From a virus, in IMG/VR virus record IMGVR_UViG_3300028045_000022, positions 1 through 52,496 of that record: 52,496 nucleotides of DNA; one strand, 5' to 3'. A program made the translations under genes and the position numbers. The notes under the pieces are model-generated. The model saw nothing but the letters and a program-made list of their open reading frames with translations, did not search any database and was not told the DNA's origin. Each line of letters begins with the position of its first letter. Position 1 is the first letter of the stretch. Below, piece after piece: positions 43,847 through 50,184 of this stretch.

Positions 43847-44095
43847 CTATTTCTCCTGTATATCTACATTCAATTCATTATTTATTACTTCTAACTCAAA
43901 TATTACACCATCTAAATCTATATCATCTTTCAAATTACCTATCAAATCTATGATCTCGTCAGAGGCCATTTGAGACCCTAACATATTTAATGACTCCTCT
44001 AGTATCCCTATTGCACTTTCTATATGCTCTGATGCACTCTCTGGCTCATCTGATGCGTTGTATAATTCATTTAATGCTCTATCTAAACTTTTCAT
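43847..44095 (-). CDS. small acidic helical protein, 82 aa
   Basis: The start MKSLDRALNELYNASDEPES follows TTGGAGG at good spacing; a longer frame to 44152 would include the promoter. It is acidic and fully helical, with ASEHIESAIGILEESLNMLG and IDLIGNLKDDIDLDGVIFEL. Both a sigma70-like and a late-type promoter precede it, so it may be made through infection. No family recognised. Confidence 0.7.
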   Translation of the reverse strand: MKSLDRALNELYNASDEPESASEHIESAIGILEESLNMLGSQMASDEIIDLIGNLKDDIDLDGVIFELEVINNELNVDIQEK

Positions 44096-44120
44096 CTTAT
44101 CCTCCAAGGATATTAATCTA

Positions 44121-44167
44121 ATATATATGATCAACGCGTTTTTGTCAATCATATTCTATAGTATATT
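44121..44167 (-). promoter_or_regulatory. tandem promoters: TATACTATA motif plus sigma70 type
   Basis: Minus strand: AATATACTATAGAATATG (44158-44167 core), then TTGACA (44149-44144), 17 bases, TATATT (44126-44121). The hexamers and spacing equal those of the dUTPase promoter. Confidence 0.65.
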
Positions 44168-44204
44168 CACTTTTCCAATTTTATCACCGTTTCGAAATGT
44201 GCAG

Positions 44205-44221
44205 TGTTCACTATCCCTATA
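44205..44221. repeat. 17-base repeat shared with 52379-52395
   Basis: GTTCACTATCCCTATAT occurs here and again in the right-edge promoter region, bracketing the rightward gene block. Strand of action unknown. Confidence 0.6.
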
Positions 44222-44233
44222 TATAGAATCTAG

Positions 44234-44389
44234 TTAAAATTTTATTTTTAATCCTGAAATTAGAGATTTAATGCGATGTCTAATTAGTGGACCAACTGTA
44301 ACCATATCATCTTGAGTTAAAACTGTACCTTTAATAGTATTACAAAACCAACAACATGTACAAATTTTATAATCTTTATCAAATTTCAT
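44234..44389 (-). CDS. small Cys-rich protein, 51 aa
   Basis: ATG at 44389 gives MKFDKDYKICTCCWFCNTIK, with the cluster C-x-CC-xx-C at residues 10-16 that could hold zinc. It continues with LTQDDMVTVGPLIRHRIKS and a basic end. AAAGGAC lies upstream. It is the first leftward gene next to the divergent junction. A weak GTACTATATTA motif at about 44485 may be its promoter. Function unknown. Confidence 0.55.
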   Translation of the reverse strand: MKFDKDYKICTCCWFCNTIKGTVLTQDDMVTVGPLIRHRIKSLISGLKIKF

Positions 44390-44736
44390 AATTAGTCCTT
44401 TATATAGATTTTGTTAATTTTTTTTGTGAGACGGGAATATTAACGTTTGTATATATACATATATATGTAGCCCACCCCCTTTTATATAATATAGTACAAA
44501 ACAGGGATCCTCGCAAGTATTTTATATAAAATTTCATCATCTGCAACTGCTAGGTTATTATATTATGATCAAAGTAGTTTCGATTGATTCGAGCCTACCC
44601 CCTGTTTATAATAATAACTCTGTGGAAAGTACGGAAAACACAGTATAAACCTTGTACATAACAGGATAAAGCAGTTCCTGAACATATCGTTAAACACTGC
44701 GTAATACCTAGTACAGCTAGGAGAGAGGTGGCTATC
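44390..44736 (+). ncRNA. divergent junction and structured leader 1
   Basis: There is no gene in this stretch apart from flanking starts. TATAAT at 44485-44490 may be a rightward -10; RNA would then begin about 44497, exactly where the helix AAACAGGG (44499-44506) starts; its partner CCCTGTTT is at 44600-44607. Inside is a hairpin GTAG..TCGA/TCGA..CTAC (44574-44598). The conserved hairpin CTGTG-loop-CACAG follows at 44620-44643. From there to the start codon the sequence matches leader 3 closely, including the last 20 bases before and across the ATG. Confidence 0.65.
44620..44643 (+). ncRNA. conserved-loop hairpin, copy 1
   Basis: Stem CTGTG/CACAG encloses loop GAAAGTACGGAAAA. The other two copies have ACGTG/CACGT: two base pairs differ, and both are compensated. 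CTTGTACA follows in all three. Confidence 0.75.
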
Positions 44737-45009
44737 ATGGCTATCGTAAGAAGAGATGAGCTTGTTGTTGGTGATTGTTTCCATGAACTTAAGGGTAACT
44801 ATGACGAATCATTCAAGTACGTAGGTATTGTATCACTACCATGTGGTAAGTGCTATAGATATGAGCGTACAAACAAAATGACAGGTGTTAAAGACATCAG
44901 TCATACACTGTGTGATTGGGGTATATTTAAGGTCGATGTGTACTATAGCCCTGAAGTTGAAAAGGAAATAGAAACATGTGGCCTATGGAATGAGGAGTAC
45001 GGTGCATAG
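44737..45009 (+). CDS. hypothetical early protein, 90 aa
   Basis: I take the ATG of MAIVRRDELVVGDCFHELKG; an in-frame GTG three codons earlier (VAI) is also possible, as both sit after GGAGAGAGGTGG. The product has several cysteines (GDCFHE, LPCGKCYRYE, TLCDWG) and an acidic end. The start region (MAIV) and the 130 bases before it match those of the 726 aa gene, so a leader with its first codons was duplicated. No family recognised. Confidence 0.75.
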   Translation: MAIVRRDELVVGDCFHELKGNYDESFKYVGIVSLPCGKCYRYERTNKMTGVKDISHTLCDWGIFKVDVYYSPEVEKEIETCGLWNEEYGA

Positions 45010-45029
45010 GTAATATGTGTCATACAACA

Positions 45030-45150
45030 TAATTCGAAACTAGTCGTCCTAATAGGGTGGCTAGTCTGTAGGGGATAAGCTTCCTGCACTGATGAGATAG
45101 CTTACGTGGAAAGTACGGAAAACACGTTAAAACTTGTACATTTCGAATTA
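45030..45150 (+). ncRNA. structured leader 2: closing helix, pseudoknot and conserved hairpin
   Basis: A perfect 10-bp helix, TAATTCGAAA (45030-45039) with TTTCGAATTA (45141-45150), closes the element. Inside are ACTAG/CTAGT; an H-type pseudoknot with S1 TGTAGG/CCTGCA (45067-45072/45083-45088) and S2 AAGCT/AGCTT (45077-45081/45099-45103); and the conserved hairpin ACGTG-loop-CACGT (45104-45127). It ends 31 bases before the 61 aa gene. Pairing was done by eye. Confidence 0.7.
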
Positions 45151-45181
45151 TTAATTTAAAGCTTTTTGAAAGGAGCTTATT

Positions 45182-45367
45182 ATGAAAGTTTATAAAACTA
45201 TTGGTGCAAAATGGCGTTCAGAAAAAATTGTTAATATTAACACTAAAAATGAAGAAGATAAGAGGTATATGATTAAGCTTGCGACTAAGGTTGTAGGTGC
45301 TGGGCTTGTATCTGGTGTTATATACATCGGATATTGTTTAGTATGGATAGCTGCTGGCTTAAACTAG
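45182..45367 (+). CDS. small membrane protein, 61 aa
   Basis: The start MKVYKTIGAKWRSEKIVNIN follows GAAAGGAGC. The N-terminal half is basic and soluble; the C-terminal half is a membrane helix (VVGAGLVSGVIYIGYCLVWIAAG) ending LN, so the basic part should face the cytoplasm. It is preceded by the second structured leader, and the third leader begins inside its stop codon region. A host membrane takeover or exclusion role is possible. No family recognised. Confidence 0.75.
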   Translation: MKVYKTIGAKWRSEKIVNINTKNEEDKRYMIKLATKVVGAGLVSGVIYIGYCLVWIAAGLN

Positions 45368-45468
45368 TAGATATTCATATTTAGAACCCAAATGTGCCTT
45401 CTTGATAGTTCGCTATTGAGAGGGCCATTTTAGGTTTTATATCTACGTGGAAAGTACGGAAAACACGT
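45367..45468 (+). ncRNA. structured leader 3: long layered hairpin plus conserved hairpin
   Basis: Nested stems: AGATAT/ATATCT (45369-45374/45439-45444), AACC/GGTT, AAATG/CATTT (45390-45394/45426-45430), then a 13-bp stem starting GCCTTCTTGATAG (45396-45408/45413-45425) on a TTCG loop. The conserved hairpin ACGTG-GAAAGTACGGAAAA-CACGT follows (45445-45468). The outer stem can extend by 2 bp at the cost of the hairpin, a possible switch. Confidence 0.75.
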
Positions 45469-45559
45469 TAAAACTTGTACACAACAGGTTACAGTAGTGC
45501 CTGAGCATTTCGCTAAATACTACACAGATTCTAGTACAACTAGAGGAAAGGTGGCTATC

Positions 45560-47740
45560 ATGGCTATCGTTAAAACTTTCGCAGCACTCAAAAACATCGT
45601 AACATTTACTAACAACGTTGACATTAAACGTATCAGTAAAGAACAAGAAATCATAAACACTATGTCGAAGGAACAGTACTTCGGCCTAAGCGAACAGGAG
45701 TTTAAAACAATGACAAAGTCTGACTGGTACAAGAATGAAGAAACAAGATTGGATGCTTGGTTTAACCGAAAGGAAAGAGGTCTAGATAATGGACCAATCA
45801 TAAACGTTGATATTATAAAAGAGGCCAGAGCAAAGATGCATGCTGGTATAACTGAAGCTGATAACTTAAGAATTGCACTTAACCGTGCTGAGACAAGGAA
45901 TAACAATATGAAAAAGAACGAACTTCGTGCAGAGAAACGTGCTGCTAAGAAACAAGGGACTGAGATGTCTCTAACTATACATGGGTCTAGTTTTAAAGAT
46001 GAAATAAAGTCTAAATCTAACAAAGGAGTTAGTATGAGAAAGATAAGTATGTCCAAAGAGGCATGGGTTGAGACAATGGTTGCTGAAAATGCGGATTATA
46101 GGTATGGTCCATCAAGATTCTGCAATTGTTTTGATCATAAGGCAATATTAAAGGAGGCTATCAGTGAGCTTAAGGATGAGATCGATTGTCTTGATTCTAT
46201 CACAGATGAAGATAGAATATTATATCTTGAGTCTCAGGTTTTGGACTTGGAAGATATAGTGTATGCACCTCATATAAAGACGGAGTTGAGTACAGATGGA
46301 GCATTTGTATGTCCTGTTTGTAATGAATCATACAAGCACGAAGACTTAAGATTCGATTACATCGACGAAGATGAAATCAGAATTGATACAGAATATGCAG
46401 ATAGACGTAATGCGATTCTAGAGTCATTTAAATCTCCAATGCATAACCCAGAAATGAGTAATGAAATACCTGTTGTGATCGATAAGTGTAAGAAGGTTAA
46501 CCTTATTGGTAAGAACAAAGACACAATAGTAGAAAATGTAAAAGCGCTATTTAATACAGATAGTAATGGATCTCTATCATATGAGGATTATAATAAGTTT
46601 GAAGTTATTGAGAGTCTGATAATGACACCTGATGAACTTATTGCATCTGAAACTAGTAGTGATGGACTTGGTAATGAGTGTATGTCATATGAAGCGTTTA
46701 TGGGTTATGATTCTAATGATATGGAACGTAATGATGGTGATGATACAAATGATACACATGATGAATTGGATATAGCTGGGGCTGTAGATAAGATCTTGCC
46801 TTGGATTGGTGAATCTGTAGATATTAGAGGTATGCTCGACTTCAATGTAAGAAATTCTTTCGAGACAACACATGGTCATAAGTTTATACTAGGTAAGACT
46901 GAAGTTAAAGGTATGTTCGCTGACTACTATTTCACAAATCACACAATACTTAGAGAAAGGATTCAAAAGAAGGCAGAAGCTGCTAAAGCTGGCATAAATA
47001 AAGTGAATCGTATGATAGATATAGAACATGCAGATGGTAGTATTACCGAAGAGCGTAATATATCAGATGATGCATATAATACGTTAATTGAACGTCTAAC
47101 TGATGAATATTACTATTGGATGGCTTGGACTGAAGATGAAGAATGGAATGGTTATAAGAAGGTTCAAAATGGTAGAAATAAATCTATAGATCATGTTAGA
47201 GCTGGTGGTACACTTAAATACTACGTGTATATCAATAGAGATGGTAAGATATGTTTCGGATCTCATCCAGATACATATACAATGACGAGTGCAAAATATA
47301 TCGAACACGGCGATACATACATGTTAGCTGAGGATGACTATGTTGCAACTGCATATAAAGTATTTACTAAGATAGCACCAAGAATAGTTTGGAACTATAA
47401 CACATATAAAGGATATAACTTTGTAAATATAGGTATTAAAGGTAAGGATGGAAAAGTACATATGGGTTATGGTGGATTCGAGAATGGTCTTAAAGATGTG
47501 CTTCTAGATATTTGTGGTCAACCTAGGATGGCTGGAATAAACACATATCGTCAGTTTAATAACTTAGTTGAAACAGATGGTATGACTAAATTTGATTCAT
47601 CTAATGAGTTAATATCAAAACTAGCAGAAATGTTAAAGATCGATATTGTTCAATCAATTAAGAAACATAGATCAAGTAACAAATGGTTAGCTGATATTGA
47701 TGTTAAAGATGATAAAACTTATCGCTTTGAACTCAAATAA
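45560..47740 (+). CDS. unknown large early protein, 726 aa
   Basis: I use the ATG at 45560 (MAIVKTFAALKNIVTFTNNV), matching the duplicated leader; the frame is open further upstream but that part is leader RNA. The protein is charged and mostly helical in its first third. It has cysteine/histidine sites at FCNCFDH (about 187) and FVCPVCNESYKHEDL (about 252), the latter zinc-ribbon-like. A strongly acidic stretch lies near 390-420 (NDGDDTNDTHDELD). The C-terminal 320 residues look folded (WIGESVDIRGMLDFNVRNSF, LKYYVYINRDGKICFGSHPD). It is the largest rightward gene and ends at a tetraloop terminator. I recognise no enzyme motif. Confidence 0.8.
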   Translation: MAIVKTFAALKNIVTFTNNVDIKRISKEQEIINTMSKEQYFGLSEQEFKTMTKSDWYKNEETRLDAWFNRKERGLDNGPIINVDIIKEARAKMHAGITEADNLRIALNRAETRNNNMKKNELRAEKRAAKKQGTEMSLTIHGSSFKDEIKSKSNKGVSMRKISMSKEAWVETMVAENADYRYGPSRFCNCFDHKAILKEAISELKDEIDCLDSITDEDRILYLESQVLDLEDIVYAPHIKTELSTDGAFVCPVCNESYKHEDLRFDYIDEDEIRIDTEYADRRNAILESFKSPMHNPEMSNEIPVVIDKCKKVNLIGKNKDTIVENVKALFNTDSNGSLSYEDYNKFEVIESLIMTPDELIASETSSDGLGNECMSYEAFMGYDSNDMERNDGDDTNDTHDELDIAGAVDKILPWIGESVDIRGMLDFNVRNSFETTHGHKFILGKTEVKGMFADYYFTNHTILRERIQKKAEAAKAGINKVNRMIDIEHADGSITEERNISDDAYNTLIERLTDEYYYWMAWTEDEEWNGYKKVQNGRNKSIDHVRAGGTLKYYVYINRDGKICFGSHPDTYTMTSAKYIEHGDTYMLAEDDYVATAYKVFTKIAPRIVWNYNTYKGYNFVNIGIKGKDGKVHMGYGGFENGLKDVLLDICGQPRMAGINTYRQFNNLVETDGMTKFDSSNELISKLAEMLKIDIVQSIKKHRSSNKWLADIDVKDDKTYRFELK

Positions 47741-47748
47741 TATTAACT

Positions 47749-47766
47749 GGGGCTTCGGCCCCTTTT
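47749..47766 (+). terminator. terminator-type hairpin after the 726 aa gene
   Basis: GGGGC-TTCG-GCCCC followed by TTTTC, 9 bases past the stop. The surrounding sequence (TTAACTGGGGCT..GGCCC.TTTTCTAA) recurs after the next gene. Confidence 0.75.
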
Positions 47767-47803
47767 CTAAGGTATTTAATTAATTTTTAACAAAGGATAT
47801 ATC

Positions 47804-48109
47804 ATGATGAAGATTACAGGAAGTTACAGAATTTGGAAAAAAGGTGGGAACTTTAATAACCAGTTTCTACAAATGTATCTAATCATTGATGGTAAGAGAT
47901 TTGCCTTTAGTGGTTATGTTGATGAGAAGGATATGAGTCAAGTTAATATCTTATTAGCTGCTCATTGGGGTAATCTTAAGGTAACTAAGGATCTTAAGAA
48001 TGACAGAAAATCTGAACATGATGAGTATGTAGATTGGTGTTATGCTAGAGAGCTACACTTGAGTACATATATTGTACCATTTCTAATGCAGATTAAATAT
48101 ATAAAATAA
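47804..48109 (+). CDS. hypothetical protein, 101 aa
   Basis: The product starts MMKITGSYRIWKKGGNFNNQ (the second Met may be the true start) after AAAGGATATATC. It is beta-rich at first (FLQMYLIIDGKRFAFSGYVDE), then has a helix with a central WCYARELHL. It is flanked on both sides by near-identical TTCG/TACG-loop hairpins, a punctuation that makes it a cassette. No family recognised. Confidence 0.75.
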   Translation: MMKITGSYRIWKKGGNFNNQFLQMYLIIDGKRFAFSGYVDEKDMSQVNILLAAHWGNLKVTKDLKNDRKSEHDEYVDWCYARELHLSTYIVPFLMQIKYIK

Positions 48110-48116
48110 TTAACTG

Positions 48117-48133
48117 GGGCTACGGCCCATTTT
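48117..48133 (+). terminator. terminator-type hairpin after the 101 aa gene
   Basis: GGGC-TACG-GCCC, then ATTTTC; same frame sequence as the hairpin at 47749. It is weaker (4 bp), so some read-through is likely. Confidence 0.65.
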
Positions 48134-48148
48134 CTAAAGGATATTATT

Positions 48149-48454
48149 ATGAAAAAGAATATAAAAGTAAGAGAAATTAGTGTAACGATGATGGATAATG
48201 GTAAATATAAGCATGCACTTAGAGTATTTGCAGAATACACATTAATGATTGACATGAAGGTATATATTGAATATAACATAAACACTAATGTGTATAATGT
48301 ATACGTTGGATATATGGCTGCGCATAAAGTAATACTTGAAAACTGTTCAAAAGTAGAAGCTTGGGATAGATTATTAAGTATAAAACATTCAGAAGTATTA
48401 GATATTATTAAAGACATTCGTCGTATGGAATATCTAGCATCTCTTGAATCATAA
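48149..48454 (+). CDS. hypothetical protein, 101 aa
   Basis: The product starts MKKNIKVREISVTMMDNGKY after AAAGGATATTATT. It is beta-rich (TLMIDMKVYIEYNINTNVYNVYVGYMA), then helical (VEAWDRLLSIKHSEVLDIIKDIRRM). Its 5' region copies the previous cassette's layout: a hairpin, then TTTTCTAAAGG, then the gene, and both products have 101 residues, but the proteins are not clearly similar. A GC-rich non-coding island follows immediately. Confidence 0.75.
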   Translation: MKKNIKVREISVTMMDNGKYKHALRVFAEYTLMIDMKVYIEYNINTNVYNVYVGYMAAHKVILENCSKVEAWDRLLSIKHSEVLDIIKDIRRMEYLASLES

Positions 48455-48764
48455 GGGATTGTTCCTCCGCACACCTCCGCACCCAAAAGCATGCGTCTCG
48501 TCGTTCCTCCTCACCTTACTTTGGTGGTCGCTTCGCTCCATGGGGTTATAGCGGCACTCGTTCCTCGGCCTTATGGACCACTCGTTCCTCGTTCGGATTT
48601 TGGGTGGTCGGTAACATCTAACTGTCACCTCCGCACACAACAACAGTGGACACGCTCAGTATTATCTGTAACATATATCGTTTGTGTACGCAGGAGTTAA
48701 AAATGTATAGAATGTCTTATTCAGTGTCTATCAAATGGTTGGTAGGCGCAAACAAGGGGTTGTT
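48455..48764 (+). other. GC-rich non-coding island with CCTCC repeats, and leader of next gene
   Basis: I see no credible gene here. From about 48461 to 48660 the DNA is far richer in G and C than its surroundings. It contains CCTCCGCAC three times (48464, 48474, 48628), ACTCGTTCCTCG twice (48556, 48580) and a related CGTTCCTCC at 48502. GTGGTC at 48524-48529 and 48604-48609 can each pair with the single GACCAC at 48576-48581, giving two mutually exclusive hairpins. After 48700 the first ATGTCTTA element and the leader of the 102 aa gene begin. Confidence 0.6.
48707..48731 (+). repeat. ATGTCTTA element, copy a
   Basis: ATAGA[ATGTCTTATTCAGTG]TCTAT: 5-bp stem around the conserved core. GTGTCTATC can instead pair with GGTAGGCGC downstream (9 bp with wobbles). 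Confidence 0.6.
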
Positions 48765-49073
48765 ATGAGAATAACAGTCGGTAGAGTTGGTACCAACAAG
48801 TTTGGTGTAACCAATATCAAGGTTGATAGAACTACCATCCTTGGTAACCCTTTTCCGATGAAGAATCAGTCTGACAATGAACGCACTCGCGTATGTTTAG
48901 AATATGTTAAGTATTTCGTACGCATGGTTAATTCAGCTGGTCCTTTTCGGGACGAAGTTGGGAGAATATATAAGCTTGCTAAGAGTGGTAAGTCTATTAA
49001 TCTCCAATGTCATTGTGCACCTAAGCAGTGTCACGCAGATACAATCAATAAATTTATAGAAAAATATTTATAG
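48765..49073 (+). CDS. DUF4326-like protein, 102 aa
   Basis: I start at MRITVGRVGTNKFGVTNIKV, 6 bases after AAGGGG; an upstream in-frame ATG at 48735 lies inside the leader RNA hairpin. The product has the DUF4326 signature: a TILGNPFPMKN start loop, R.......Y..YF helix (TRVCLEYVKYFVRMV), and LQCHCAPKQCHADTI with three cysteines and two histidines near the end. The family is common in phages and near mobile DNA; its activity is not established to my knowledge, though the Cys/His end suggests a metal or nucleotide site. Confidence 0.85.
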   Translation: MRITVGRVGTNKFGVTNIKVDRTTILGNPFPMKNQSDNERTRVCLEYVKYFVRMVNSAGPFRDEVGRIYKLAKSGKSINLQCHCAPKQCHADTINKFIEKYL

Positions 49074-49095
49074 AATGTCTTAATTGATGTTCTAT
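49070..49095 (+). repeat. ATGTCTTA element, copy b
   Basis: ATAGAA[TGTCTTAATTGATG]TTCTAT: 6-bp stem; it includes the stop codon of the DUF4326-like gene and precedes the 64 aa gene. Confidence 0.6.
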
Positions 49096-49118
49096 TTAAC
49101 TTTTTTAAAGGAGTTCAC

Positions 49119-49313
49119 ATGGGTGAATTTATGAAAGCTTTTAAGAATGACTTAGCAATAAGTTTATTCGGTAGGAGCCAAGATGAAGCACAGGATAAAG
49201 CAATTTGTGTTTCTTGTGGCGGAGATGCAAGCGAATTCGTTGACGAAGTAAGTCAGCACGAATACTCCATTTCAGGAATGTGTCAAAAGTGTCAAGATGA
49301 ATTTTTTGGCTAA
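49119..49313 (+). CDS. small zinc-ribbon phage protein, 64 aa
   Basis: The product has two CxxC pairs, CVSC at 30-33 and CQKC at 55-58, joined by GGDASEFVDEVSQHEYSISG. The pattern C..C.......F.DE.S..EY.ISG.CQ.CQD.FF recurs in many small phage proteins, which probably bind zinc; their target is unknown to me. The N-terminal 28 residues are helical. The site is AAAGGAG, 7 bases before the ATG. It sits in the early array with an ATGTCTTA element on each side. Confidence 0.85.
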   Translation: MGEFMKAFKNDLAISLFGRSQDEAQDKAICVSCGGDASEFVDEVSQHEYSISGMCQKCQDEFFG

Positions 49314-49319
49314 ATAAAA

Positions 49320-49357
49320 TTAGAATGTCTTATTCAGTGTCTCTTAGGTGAGGCACT
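49320..49357 (+). repeat. ATGTCTTA element, copy c, with hairpin
   Basis: TTAGAATGTCTTATTCAGTGTCTC; its last 8 bases AGTGTCTC (49336-49343) pair with GAGGCACT (49350-49357) around a 6-base loop. Confidence 0.6.
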
Positions 49358-49392
49358 ACTATAAGATTTTTTAACATTTTCAAGGATTTATT

Positions 49393-49545
49393 ATGAAAAA
49401 TTTAGTTGATCTTTTTAGCTCAGACGTGTCACATTTGTTACATTTAGGTTTTAGGCCTGAAGATTTCAATCCAAGACCCGTAGATAAAGTTGAGTTTGGA
49501 TACAAGGAAGATTTCTTAGATACAGAGTTTGATGACTTTGACTAA
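49393..49545 (+). CDS. small acidic protein, 50 aa
   Basis: ATG at 49393 gives MKNLVDLFSSDVSHLLHLGF and then RPEDFNPRPVDKVEFGYKED, ending in an acidic tail (TEFDDFD). CAAGGAT lies upstream. It occupies one module between two ATGTCTTA elements, which supports its being a real gene despite its size. The acidic tail suggests a DNA mimic or inhibitor of a host protein, but this is speculation. No family recognised. Confidence 0.6.
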   Translation: MKNLVDLFSSDVSHLLHLGFRPEDFNPRPVDKVEFGYKEDFLDTEFDDFD

Positions 49546-49554
49546 GAAAAATAA

Positions 49555-49580
49555 ATAGAATGTCTTAATTGATGTTATTC
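49555..49580 (+). repeat. ATGTCTTA element, copy d
   Basis: AATAGAATGTCTTAATTGATGTTATT, 9 bases after the 50 aa gene's stop. It opens the non-coding module; TGATG here can pair with CATCA at 49590-49594, looping out AAAGGAG. Confidence 0.55.
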
Positions 49581-49706
49581 AAAGGAGTTCATCACCAAAT
49601 AGCCTTATATCTCTGACTGGTGAATCAGAGGGAAATTATTAGATAAGAGCAAACTAATGATTAAATATGAGGCCACCGCTCGTTTTTAACTAAAGGAGTA
49701 GCAGAA

Positions 49707-49715
49707 ATGCTATAG
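49707..49715 (+). other. possible two-codon minigene
   Basis: ATG CTA TAG lies 8 bases after AAAGGAG. The ATG falls across the GAAA loop of the hairpin TAGCA-GAAA-TGCTA. Phage lambda bar minigenes with such dipeptides stall and drain peptidyl-tRNA. It may equally be chance. Confidence 0.25.
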
Positions 49716-50184
49716 TTTCAGACCTGAGTCATGTCACAAAACTGACTTATTACGGACTATATGGGGGTAGGATCTCTTCACTTATGAACAGTAATGTTCT
49801 CGGTGAGTAGTCTGGGGGTTTGGTACTGACCTAATTAGTAAAGTACTACTGGTTTTTAATGATTGCACCAGTTATCCTAAAACAATCATAATTCGTATCT
49901 AAAATCTGGGAAGGCTTTGCGGAGCTGGAGTAAAAGATACGTGCATTTTTGTAGTAGATCTTAATAACAACACTACATTGATGTACTTAAATATTAAAGT
50001 TGTTATAGGAGTTGTGTACACTTCTTTGATGGTATAAAACCAAAGTGCATTTATGCGTAATAATTTGATATTGTGTCTAGTAACGCGCCAATATCATCTT
50101 ACTGAAAGACTACAGCGTGTTAAAGGAGTTGGGTACACTTCTAATAAAAACAAGTGCCCATTATATTTTATAAGATATACTAAA

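Noticed and set aside
44620-44643. N4-type hairpin promoter for a virion RNA polymerase
   Set aside because: Those have three-base loops and 5-7 bp stems with fixed sequence; here the loop has 14 bases and the stem varies. No giant polymerase gene is seen in the window.
45088-45115. Hammerhead ribozyme-like CTGATGAG followed by GAAA
   Set aside because: The core strings are present at 45089 and 45109, but no complementary stem II lies between them, and the other two copies of the GAAA loop lack CTGATGA. Chance resemblance.
45520-46056. Minus-strand 178 aa frame opposite the 726 aa gene
   Set aside because: It is hydrophobic and Ser/Leu-rich, as expected of the complement of a Lys/Glu-rich gene, has no ribosome site and covers the structured leader.
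48449-48700. Short frames on both strands of the GC-rich island
   Set aside because: Both are Arg/Pro/Ser-rich with repeats, lack good start signals, and overlap each other; composition reflects the island, not a protein.
49714-49749. A further pseudoknot, AGTTT/AAACT with TGAGTC/GACTTA
   Set aside because: The pairing order is right, but the loop that must cross the first stem has no bases, so the geometry is doubtful. I left it out of the count of good pseudoknots.
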